A DNA stretch of 64,000 bases from Alistipes senegalensis JC50 (GTDB taxonomy: Bacteria > Bacteroidota > Bacteroidia > Bacteroidales > Rikenellaceae). The stretch covers positions 1,984,001 to 2,048,000 of the forward strand of contig NZ_CP102252.1 in NCBI RefSeq assembly GCF_025145645.1. Direction: 5' to 3'. The position numbers were made by a program, and so were the translations under genes. The notes beneath the pieces are model-generated. The model did no database searches, had not been told where the DNA came from, and saw only the letters and a program-made list of their open reading frames with translations. Positions 1-7,583 of this stretch are shown piece by piece. How positions within the stretch are numbered: the stretch's first letter is position 1; every line of letters begins with the position of its first letter.

Positions 1-227
1 GCGGCCACGGCGGCATGGATTTCATCATGGATTACCGCCTGATCTACTGCCTGCACCACGGCCTGCCGCTCGATCAGGACGTTTATGATGCCGCCGAATG
101 GTCGTGCATCGGGGCGTTGACGGCCATGTCGCTCGAACACAACAGCGCTCCGGTGGCTGTGCCCGACTTCACGCGTGGGGACTGGGACAAGATCGACGGT
201 TATCACCACGCGATGTTGGTTCAATAG
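1..227 (+). CDS. GH109-like / Gfo-Idh-MocA family protein, C-terminal fragment
   Basis: Only the last ~75 codons are in the window; the frame is open from base 3 and stops at 227. The residues resemble the C-terminal substrate domain of Gfo/Idh/MocA proteins of the GH109 (NAD-dependent alpha-N-acetylgalactosaminidase) branch: an HGGMDF motif, a tyrosine-rich stretch, PLDQDVYDAA, and a closing VPDFTRG signature. Full members are ~430-480 residues, use NAD+ transiently and are often exported. The N-terminal NAD-binding fold and any signal peptide lie outside the window, so exact substrate is unknown. A strong terminator follows immediately, so this is the last gene of its unit. Family call is fairly sure; enzyme versus plain oxidoreductase is not. 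Confidence 0.75.
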   Translation, partial: GHGGMDFIMDYRLIYCLHHGLPLDQDVYDAAEWSCIGALTAMSLEHNSAPVAVPDFTRGDWDKIDGYHHAMLVQ

Positions 228-232
228 AATGC

Positions 233-267
233 AATTCGGCCCTCCCATGCGGGAGGGCCGAATTTTT
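233..267 (+). terminator. Rho-independent terminator after GH109-like gene
   Basis: A 14-bp perfect stem (233-246 with 251-264), loop ATGC, then a run of T. It is nearly symmetric (A run before, T run after), so it can also end the convergent minus-strand uptake operon that stops at 288. Confidence 0.9.
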
Positions 268-287
268 GATACTTGTCGGACCGGGCG

Positions 288-1793
288 TCAGTTCGACGTC
301 GGGAATTTGTAGGCCACGGCCACCGGCTTTTCGCAGATGCCGATCCACTCCTTCTCCTTTTTCATCGTCCGCAGATCGTAGAGGTACAGACTGCCCGGCT
401 TGCGATCCGTCGCCGTGGGGTTATAGGTGGCGATCAGCAGTTTGTCGTCGTCGATCACCGTGGACGAAGTGGACGGTACCGCATTGGTGCAGATGTCCAT
501 GATCTGTTCGCCGTCGGGCAGCGTGATGTCGGGCTGGTCCCCTTCGGCCGGCATCCGCGGCGAAGTTCCGGTCATCGACCAGTGGTAGATTTTGTTGTCG
601 TAGTCGTAATAGGCGTTTCCGTTGAGCTTCGTCGTCACGATCCGCGAATGGGCGTTCATCAGCATCGGGGCCGACTCGGTGTATGTCAGGAGTTCGGTCG
701 GTTCGCCGAACGAATCATTTGTTTTGAGTATCTTGATCTGTTTGGAAGAACCTTCGATTGACTGTGCAATGTAGTATAAATAGCAGCGGTCATACTGTCC
801 TTCTCCGACTCGTGCAGCAGCTATATTGACGAACTTATATCCGCTCGGCGCGGCATATCCTTTCGTGCTGCGGCCGTTGGGGAATAGATTCGCACCCTCT
901 TCGGAGAATGTGAGTACGCTGCGTACTCCTTTGCTTTTTGAGGCGAAGTACCCCTGCTGGCTGTATTTTGCCGGATAGGGCGGGTTCCGGGAGATGAGCA
1001 TATCGACTGAGAATTCGTAACGATAGGCTTTGAAATCCTCGCCGATCAGATGGACGTATTGCTCGGTGCTTCCATAGGTCTGCTCTCCCAGAATCGTTCC
1101 GGTCTGAACACCGTATTCCTCCATGCTCTTCATGCGGTGGGTGACGGCGAGCGATGCGGCGTCGAGACGATAGATCGAGCTTTCGTCGTCATTCGACGAG
1201 ATCAGAACGCCCGACCAGAATCCGGGTGTGGAGAAGACGTAAACGTCGTTCAGGTTCCGGAATTCGTACTCCGGATTGATCAGATTCAGCAGATCGTCCC
1301 ACACCTCCTGTGCATTCTCGGTCTCCTCCTGGGGCGTCCGTATCTTGACGAACGCCAGCGAACCGCGATTCTCCGCGTCGTTGCAGAGGATCAGATAGCC
1401 TTCGTCGAATCCCGACTGCACGCGCAGGTCGTAGTAGTAGAAGCCGATGCTCTCGCCGTTGTCGATCCGCAGGCGCAGCACATAACTGCCGGACTTTTCG
1501 AAGGCGTAGTCGAGCGTGGGCGAACTGGAAATGAAGGTCGTATCGATCATTCCGGGGAAGTCGCCGTCGGGACGGCCGTAGGACCACTCGTAAGCGATCT
1601 CGTGATCGTTGCCGCTCTCGACACGCAGGCTGTTCAGCGTCAACTTCTCGGTTGCCTTGGCATAAATGGTCTGTTCCAGACCGCTGACCGTAATCGGCGC
1701 CAGTTCGCGGTACTCCTCTTTTTCAAGTCCGTAGCAGGAGATCAGTACGATGCCGCAGCCGACGGCCACGAAATATTTCAGTAACTTTTTCAT
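288..1793 (-). CDS. PKD-like family lipoprotein of SusCD locus
   Basis: 501 residues. A signal peptide ends in a lipobox (LISC, Cys about residue 20), so this is an outer-membrane or surface lipoprotein. After an acidic linker comes a PKD-like beta-sandwich (roughly residues 30-130) and then a long repetitive beta-rich part with aromatic-rich strands that looks propeller-like. Proteins of this kind usually sit last in SusC-SusD-DUF4843 loci, as here, 15 bases after the DUF4843 gene. Known context suggests a surface ligand-binding accessory; no catalytic motif is visible. Substrate cannot be told, though the metalloprotease at the head of the locus makes a peptide or glycoprotein substrate plausible. 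Confidence 0.75.
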   Translation of the reverse strand: MKKLLKYFVAVGCGIVLISCYGLEKEEYRELAPITVSGLEQTIYAKATEKLTLNSLRVESGNDHEIAYEWSYGRPDGDFPGMIDTTFISSSPTLDYAFEKSGSYVLRLRIDNGESIGFYYYDLRVQSGFDEGYLILCNDAENRGSLAFVKIRTPQEETENAQEVWDDLLNLINPEYEFRNLNDVYVFSTPGFWSGVLISSNDDESSIYRLDAASLAVTHRMKSMEEYGVQTGTILGEQTYGSTEQYVHLIGEDFKAYRYEFSVDMLISRNPPYPAKYSQQGYFASKSKGVRSVLTFSEEGANLFPNGRSTKGYAAPSGYKFVNIAAARVGEGQYDRCYLYYIAQSIEGSSKQIKILKTNDSFGEPTELLTYTESAPMLMNAHSRIVTTKLNGNAYYDYDNKIYHWSMTGTSPRMPAEGDQPDITLPDGEQIMDICTNAVPSTSSTVIDDDKLLIATYNPTATDRKPGSLYLYDLRTMKKEKEWIGICEKPVAVAYKFPTSN

Positions 1794-1808
1794 GGTGCGT
1801 TTGTTCGG

Positions 1809-2714
1809 TTAATAGATATTTACCGGATCTCTCCATCCGGTGCCCGTACCTGAGTTATAGGTGCCGTAGGTTTCCAAATCGGGGTAATTGGTCTTGTAGT
1901 ATTCGTATAGTGGGCTGAGCACATATCGGTTCCAGGCCATTTTATAGGGGTTGTTGCTGTTATGGAAAAAGCCTGTACGGATTTCGGTCACTATTCCGTT
2001 TTTGTTTACATAAGTTTTGTTGTCGATATTTTCGCCGAACTGCTCGACCATCTCGGCGTAAAGCGACGGATTGAGTTCTTCGATACCGTGGTAGAGTTCC
2101 AGCAGCTTCCGGTATTTCTCCTCGCGGAATTCGCCCAGATACATATACCACTGAATAGTGGCGGTATGGTACCACCAGTTGGGGCAGGCGGCGATACCGT
2201 CGGAGATCAAGATGCGGTGAACATTGCGCGGAACGCCTTGGAATTCGTCGCTTTCGGCGATTTGAAGCACCAGCGAAGCCGTTTTGTCCTTGAGTTTTTC
2301 GGTGCGCTTCACCGTGACCTCGATCCGGCCCTCCACGGACCCTGCCGGGACGATGAGTTCGTCGATCGTGTAGTCTTCGCCTTCGACGGCGTCGTAGAGT
2401 TCGCGTGCGACACCGCCCGTCGTGTAGTTGGTCGTCGTGTCGTGGATGGCCTGCACTTCGAAGGTCCGGTCATGGTCGGCGACCGTGCCCAGCAGTTTCA
2501 CCGATATGGTTTGCCGGAGCTCCTTCACCGATTCGTCCAGCAGGGCGAACGGCGCTTCGGTCGAGAGATAGCGGTCCAGACTCTGGGCTCCGTCGCTGAA
2601 ATAGAGTTTGTCCTTCTGCGAGGTGTCGTACATCAGCCACGTATCGGAGCAGGAGAGAAATCCGCCCGTCGCGCTCAGGACGATGAGGATGTTGAATATG
2701 AGTTTGCGTTTCAT
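1809..2714 (-). CDS. DUF4843 domain lipoprotein
   Basis: 301 residues from the ATG at 2714. The frame is open upstream to 2834, but that would run far into SusD and lacks a signal peptide; the chosen start gives a clean lipoprotein signal with Cys in FLSCSD about 22 residues in. The body carries the DUF4843 pattern: an N-terminal beta-sandwich with a YDAVEGEDY-type segment and an ILISDGIAACPNWW stretch before the C-terminal helical part. DUF4843 proteins are SusCD-locus surface lipoproteins of unknown function. Spacing is 13 bases from SusD and 15 bases to the PKD-like gene, so all are probably one transcript. Confidence 0.8.
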   Translation of the reverse strand: MKRKLIFNILIVLSATGGFLSCSDTWLMYDTSQKDKLYFSDGAQSLDRYLSTEAPFALLDESVKELRQTISVKLLGTVADHDRTFEVQAIHDTTTNYTTGGVARELYDAVEGEDYTIDELIVPAGSVEGRIEVTVKRTEKLKDKTASLVLQIAESDEFQGVPRNVHRILISDGIAACPNWWYHTATIQWYMYLGEFREEKYRKLLELYHGIEELNPSLYAEMVEQFGENIDNKTYVNKNGIVTEIRTGFFHNSNNPYKMAWNRYVLSPLYEYYKTNYPDLETYGTYNSGTGTGWRDPVNIY

Positions 2715-2727
2715 ATGCCTCGTTTTT

Positions 2728-4194
2728 TTATTGTCTGTAATTGTCTTCCACGCTTGCCGGAATGGGCATCGTGTAGGTCGCGTCGTCATTGCCGGCGAAA
2801 GTTCCCATGCCTGAAATGGTGAGGTCGCGGGCAAGGCGCTTCATGTTGTGGAAATCGTCTCCGTCGGCGAAGAATTCCTTGCGGCGGTCGTTGAAGATAT
2901 TCTCCTCGGTGATTTTGCCCGCTTCCCGGTCGGCGAACGCGGTCTGGTCGCGCGACGTGACCACGTAGTCGAGATACTCGGTGGCCTTGTCGGGATCTTT
3001 CGTGAGATTGGCCTCCGCGACGATGTAGTACATCTCCGGAATGCGGATCAGGCTCACGCCCGGGATCGAATTGCCGTTGTAGGTCGCCGTCGAACCGGAG
3101 TCGTTGCTGGAAGCGTACATCACATTGTAGTGCTTCGTGCACCAGTTGTTGTTCCGGTCGAACCACGCCACGTAGCGCCGGTCGGCATTGCCCTCCTGAT
3201 CCGCTTCGAAGATCGAGGTGTATTGCTCCGCGAGTTTCATGGAGCCCATGCTCGTGGAGCTGCGGATCAGGTCGAAATAATAGTAGTACGTGAAGGTCGT
3301 CGAATAGAGACCGACGACGGTTTCCTGCATGTCGAGCGTACCCGTTTCGAGACTGTTCCAGGCCCCGGCGGTCGTTTTCAGCGGGAATTTGCCGCTGTCG
3401 ATGACCTCCTGTGCGTAGCCTTCGGCCTTTTCCAGATCGTTCATCGTCCAGTATGCGCGGGCCAGCAGCGCCTTGACGGCGTAGAGGTTGAAATGGGTGA
3501 TGCGGTTGCTCGTGAAGTCGCCCATGGCGTTGTCGCGCACCACCGGAAGCAGGGTCGCATCCTCTTCGAGGTACTTCTCGGCTTCGGTCAGGTCGGCGAT
3601 GATGAATTCGAACACCTTGTCGAGCGAACTGTACGGAGTGACCTGAATGCCGTAGCTCTTCACATAAGGAATCGCCTTGGTTTTGGCCGCGGCGTCGCCC
3701 GAGGCGAACGATACGGCGAAGATGCGCGCCATTTCGAAGTGGAGGAAGGCCCGCAGGGCGAGAAGTTCGCCCTTGTAGAGCCGCGTATGGCGGAATTCGC
3801 TGTCGTCTTTCGGCAGGATGTGGGACAGGGCCTTGTTGACATGGCCGATGACCTTGTATCCCGTGGTCCAGATCTTTTCGGCGACGGCGATGGCATTGTC
3901 GTGTGTCCACTGCCGCTGGACGATGTAGGCCATGTTGTCGCTCTGGTTGATGGTGAAATTGCCGGTCATCAGCTCGGGGTATTTGTAGGCGAGCATTTGT
4001 CCGTAGAGTCCGTTGCGCTCGCCGCCGATCTCGGCATAGATTCCGTAGATGGCGTCTTCGCAGCCTTCGGCCGTGGAGAAAAGTTCCTTGTCGGTTACCT
4101 CCGATTTGGGGTTGACATCGAGGTAAGCCCCGCAGCCGCTCAGCAGCAGCGTCAGCAGCAGCAGGGTCTGACTGTATTGTTTGATTGATTTCAT
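2728..4194 (-). CDS. RagB/SusD family nutrient-binding outer membrane lipoprotein
   Basis: 488 residues from ATG 4194; an in-frame ATG at 4206 would add MPKT and cannot be excluded. Signal peptide with lipobox (LLSGCG), then the SusD pattern: DVNPKSEVTD near the N-terminus, TPR-like helices through the middle, and the family C-terminal sequence with IPGVSLIRIPEMYYIVAEA, NDRRKEFFADGDDFHNMKR and a final MPIPASVEDNYRQ. SusD proteins cap their SusC barrel and bind the substrate at the cell surface. The gene follows susC with a gap of a few bases, as is usual for these pairs. Confidence 0.95.
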   Translation of the reverse strand: MKSIKQYSQTLLLLTLLLSGCGAYLDVNPKSEVTDKELFSTAEGCEDAIYGIYAEIGGERNGLYGQMLAYKYPELMTGNFTINQSDNMAYIVQRQWTHDNAIAVAEKIWTTGYKVIGHVNKALSHILPKDDSEFRHTRLYKGELLALRAFLHFEMARIFAVSFASGDAAAKTKAIPYVKSYGIQVTPYSSLDKVFEFIIADLTEAEKYLEEDATLLPVVRDNAMGDFTSNRITHFNLYAVKALLARAYWTMNDLEKAEGYAQEVIDSGKFPLKTTAGAWNSLETGTLDMQETVVGLYSTTFTYYYYFDLIRSSTSMGSMKLAEQYTSIFEADQEGNADRRYVAWFDRNNNWCTKHYNVMYASSNDSGSTATYNGNSIPGVSLIRIPEMYYIVAEANLTKDPDKATEYLDYVVTSRDQTAFADREAGKITEENIFNDRRKEFFADGDDFHNMKRLARDLTISGMGTFAGNDDATYTMPIPASVEDNYRQ

Positions 4195-4207
4195 AGTCTT
4201 CGGCATG

Positions 4208-7200
4208 TTAGAAAGTGGGACGGAACATCAGGTTGATCGTACGGCTGTACGGATAGCTCGTACCACGTTCGTACTTCACGCTGGAAAAACGCACGAGGTC
4301 CGTGACGCCGACGCCGACGGCCAGGCGTTTGAATCCGAGCCGTTTGAGGAACTTGGCCTGGAACTCGTAGGAGATCGTCGCGCTCGACAGCCACAGTTCG
4401 TTGAGGCGTTCCACGAAACGTTCCGAGTTGTACGTTTGCGTGGTTTGGCGGATGGCCAGGTAGCGCGACAGGTCGCCGGGGTTCTTCCAGCGGTCGGTGA
4501 AGGCGCGTTCATCGACATTGTAGCGCGGGTCGATGTTCTCGACCTTCTCCCAGAGGGTCTTGTTGTAGGTGTCTCCGCCGAACGTGTAGCTGAATACGAA
4601 ATTCAGCGACCAGCCCTTGTAGCGCAGCGTGTTGAGCCACGTGCCTTGCAGTTTGGGCTGCGTGTTGCCCACGACCACTTCGTCTTCGGTGTCGTATTTG
4701 AAGGTGTATTCGCCGTTCTTCTTGATGAAGATCTCCTGTCCCGTGGCGGGGTCGATGCCGGCCGAACGCACGGCGTAGATGTCGTACTGCGAGCCGCCCT
4801 CCCGGAACCGCAGCATCAGCGGGCTGTCCAGATCGACCTGATAGGAGGTGTTCTTCAGCGTATTGCTGATGCGCTTGATGCGGTCCTTGACGTGCGAGCC
4901 GTTGATCACCGAGGTCCACGCCCAGTTGCGGTTGCGGATGATCTGTGCGGCGACCGAGAAGTCGTAACCCGTGTTCTGGTTCTCGCCGAAGTTCACCGTG
5001 ATGTTCTCGGCGCCGGTCGAGGCCGGGAGCGGAATGCTCATCAGCTGGTCCTTGGTCGTGTTGCGGAAATAGTCGAAACTCAGGACCAGACGCTCCTTGA
5101 AGAGCGTGAGGTCGATGCCGATGTTGTTCTTCAGCACGCGCTGCCATTTCAGTTCGGGGTTGCCCATGCGGATCGGGACGGTTCCCACACCCGTGTAGTA
5201 CATGTTCTTGTTGTCATAGCGGTACGTGGTGATGGCCTGATAGGGGCTGCCGGTGGTCTGGCCGTTGTAACCCCACGACCAGGTGAGGCGCATTACGTCG
5301 ATCCACTCCACATCGTCGAGGAATTTTTCCTTGTGGAGGTTCCAGCCCAGACCGAACGACCACATCGGCGCGAAGCGGTTCTCCGAGCCGTAGGCCGACG
5401 AGCCGGAGGTCCGGTAGGAGATGTCGGCGAAATAGCGGTTGCGGAAGTAGATGTTGCCGCTGGCGAAGAATCCCACTTTGGCCAGCAGCGTCTCGCTGCC
5501 GGAGGGCAGGTTGCTCGGATCGTACCCCAGCGCGTATTTGATGTCCGAAAGTTCGTCTTTCAGGAAGCCCATGGCCGTGACGTACGACGAGGTGAGGTTC
5601 GTGTGCTGGATGTCCGTTCCGGCGTTGATCACGAATCCCGATCCCTGGCTGTCGAGCGAACGGCCGTAGTTGAGCACGATCTTGCCGTCGTAGTTGAATC
5701 CCTTGCTGGTGCCCAGGCGGTAGGTTCCCCGCTCCGAGGGCTCCGACTTGCTGAGGAACTGTGCGTCGTCGGGCGAGATGTAACGGTCGGACTGACTGCT
5801 TTCTATATCGACGTTGAACTGGCCGCTGACGTAGAAGTCGGGCGTAATCTCCCATTTGGCATCGACCGTGTTGCGCAGATTCTGGGTCCGGGCGGTCGAG
5901 AAGCTCGACAGCGTGGCGTTGTAGAGCGGGTTGGCCTGGAATCCCTGGCTGGTCGTCGAGGGGTCTTCGGGGTTGAAATAGAACGCCTTCACCAGATCGC
6001 CGTATTCGTCGTAGGGCGATTCGTAGGGATTCAGTTTCGTGTAGGCGCTGAAATTGCCGTAGGGCGACTCTTTGGAGTCGGTCAGCGAATAGTTGGCCGT
6101 GTAGCGCAGCGTGAGTTTGTCCCGCGAGTGGTAGCCCACCGAGAAGTTGAGCGTGTAGTTGCGGCGGTTGTCGCCCTTCATGACGCCGTATTTGTCGCTG
6201 AAACGCAGCGACGCGCGGTAGTCGATCTTTTGGGCGCGGCCGCTCAGCGAAAGCGAATGGGTGTGGCTGAACGGCACGCGCAGCGGGGCGCGTATCCAGT
6301 CGGTGTTGATGCCGCGGCGGACGTTCTGCAATTTGTAGGCGTAGGCTTTGTCCATCGACCCGTCAGCCGTTTCGTAGAAGCCTGCCAGCCGTTCCAGCTC
6401 CAGTTTCTGAGCGGCATTGGTCAGGTTTATCGAACTCAGGTCGGGGATGCTCAGTTCGGGAACGAAGTTGTAGCTCAGACGGGGTTTGCTGTCCGTCACC
6501 TGCTGGCGTTCGATGACGATCACGCCGTTGGCGGCGCGGTCGCCGTAGACGATGGCGGCCTGAGCGTCTTTCAGAACGTCGATGCGCTCGATCTCGTACA
6601 TGTCGAGGTCATAAAGCTCCTCCATCGAGATTTCGGCGCCGTCGAGGATGATGAGCGGGTTGTTGTAGGCTTTCTCCTCGGCCGAGGTGGCGATGGAGTT
6701 CGAACCGCGGATCAGGATTTCGGGAATGGCGTTGGGGTTCGAGCCGAGGGCGTTGTTCTGTACGACCACCATGCCCGGGGTCACGGCGCTCAGGGCCGTC
6801 ATGAGATTGGTGTTCGAGATCGAAACGAGCTCTTCGCCCTTGACCGTGGTCACCGAACCGGTGAACGTGCTCTTGTTGCGCGAGAACATGCCGTTGACCA
6901 CCACGTCCTCGATCTGCGTGCCGCCCTCCTTGAGCTTCACTTTGAGCCCTTTCATCGAGCCCGTGACCACTACCTGGCGTGTCTCCATGCCCAGGAATCC
7001 CACTTCCAGCAGGGCGGGGCTCGTCTTGGTCGTGAAGGAGAAGGTGAATTCACCCTTTTCGTCGGTCGAGACTCCCTGTCCCGATCCGTTTGCCAGCAGC
7101 ACCGTGGCACCGGGCAGCACCGTATTGTTCGAGTCGTAGACCGTGCCCGCTACGGTGAAGCGGCGCGTCTTGACCGTCGTGTCGTAGACCAGCACGACGT

Positions 7201-7531
7201 TGTTTTCGATCTGGTATTTGAAACTCGATCCGGCGATGCAGCGGTCGAGCACGTCCGAGATCGCCGCTTTTTTGAACTCTCCGCTTACGGGCGGGAGCCG
7301 GCGGATGTCTTCGGGATCGTAAGCGATCTTGATCCCGGTCTTTTTGGTAATTTCATCCAGTATCGTCCCGACGGGTTGTTCCGTCGCCGCGATACTCACT
7401 GTGGCGTTCAGGTTGATCGGATTTCCCCCCCCCTGCGCCATTGTCACGGTAGTCGCAGTACAGACCGCTGCTGCGAGCAATACCAACCGGAGCGCCCGTG
7501 CCCGGCTGAGAAAGTGTAGAATTTTTTGCAT
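4208..7531 (-). CDS. SusC/RagA family TonB-dependent receptor with STN domain
   Basis: 1107 residues. Signal peptide (residues ~1-32), then an STN (secretin/TonB short N-terminal) domain (~50-115), a carboxypeptidase-regulatory-like beta-sandwich (~128-205), the plug (~215-345, with the SusC-type GMVVVQNNALGSNPNAIPEILIRG region) and a 22-strand-type barrel ending in aromatic MFRPTF. It imports the ligand captured by SusD using TonB energy. STN-bearing SusC proteins usually signal to a FecR-type anti-sigma factor, but none lies beside this locus. It follows the metalloprotease by 52 bases with a hairpin between, so levels of the two may differ. Ligand unknown. Confidence 0.95.
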   Translation of the reverse strand: MQKILHFLSRARALRLVLLAAAVCTATTVTMAQGGGNPINLNATVSIAATEQPVGTILDEITKKTGIKIAYDPEDIRRLPPVSGEFKKAAISDVLDRCIAGSSFKYQIENNVVLVYDTTVKTRRFTVAGTVYDSNNTVLPGATVLLANGSGQGVSTDEKGEFTFSFTTKTSPALLEVGFLGMETRQVVVTGSMKGLKVKLKEGGTQIEDVVVNGMFSRNKSTFTGSVTTVKGEELVSISNTNLMTALSAVTPGMVVVQNNALGSNPNAIPEILIRGSNSIATSAEEKAYNNPLIILDGAEISMEELYDLDMYEIERIDVLKDAQAAIVYGDRAANGVIVIERQQVTDSKPRLSYNFVPELSIPDLSSINLTNAAQKLELERLAGFYETADGSMDKAYAYKLQNVRRGINTDWIRAPLRVPFSHTHSLSLSGRAQKIDYRASLRFSDKYGVMKGDNRRNYTLNFSVGYHSRDKLTLRYTANYSLTDSKESPYGNFSAYTKLNPYESPYDEYGDLVKAFYFNPEDPSTTSQGFQANPLYNATLSSFSTARTQNLRNTVDAKWEITPDFYVSGQFNVDIESSQSDRYISPDDAQFLSKSEPSERGTYRLGTSKGFNYDGKIVLNYGRSLDSQGSGFVINAGTDIQHTNLTSSYVTAMGFLKDELSDIKYALGYDPSNLPSGSETLLAKVGFFASGNIYFRNRYFADISYRTSGSSAYGSENRFAPMWSFGLGWNLHKEKFLDDVEWIDVMRLTWSWGYNGQTTGSPYQAITTYRYDNKNMYYTGVGTVPIRMGNPELKWQRVLKNNIGIDLTLFKERLVLSFDYFRNTTKDQLMSIPLPASTGAENITVNFGENQNTGYDFSVAAQIIRNRNWAWTSVINGSHVKDRIKRISNTLKNTSYQVDLDSPLMLRFREGGSQYDIYAVRSAGIDPATGQEIFIKKNGEYTFKYDTEDEVVVGNTQPKLQGTWLNTLRYKGWSLNFVFSYTFGGDTYNKTLWEKVENIDPRYNVDERAFTDRWKNPGDLSRYLAIRQTTQTYNSERFVERLNELWLSSATISYEFQAKFLKRLGFKRLAVGVGVTDLVRFSSVKYERGTSYPYSRTINLMFRPTF

Positions 7532-7547
7532 AGACTTGGGTGTTTAA

Positions 7548-7575
7548 GCAGGCCGGTCCGGATGAACCGGCCTGC
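7548..7575 (-). terminator. Hairpin between metalloprotease and susC
   Basis: A perfect 10-bp stem (7548-7557 with 7566-7575) in the 52-base gap between the protease stop and the susC start. On the minus strand it is followed by TTAAAC rather than a U tract, so it is more likely an attenuator or mRNA-processing/stability hairpin than a full terminator. Confidence 0.55.
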
Positions 7576-7583
7576 CCGGGTTC

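Noticed and set aside
4181..7519. 1112-codon open frame on the plus strand opposite susC
   Set aside because: It mirrors susC codon for codon; the protein is rich in V/R/G/H/D with no domain, as expected from GC-rich antisense frames. Same for 45957-49439 opposite the surface lipoprotein.
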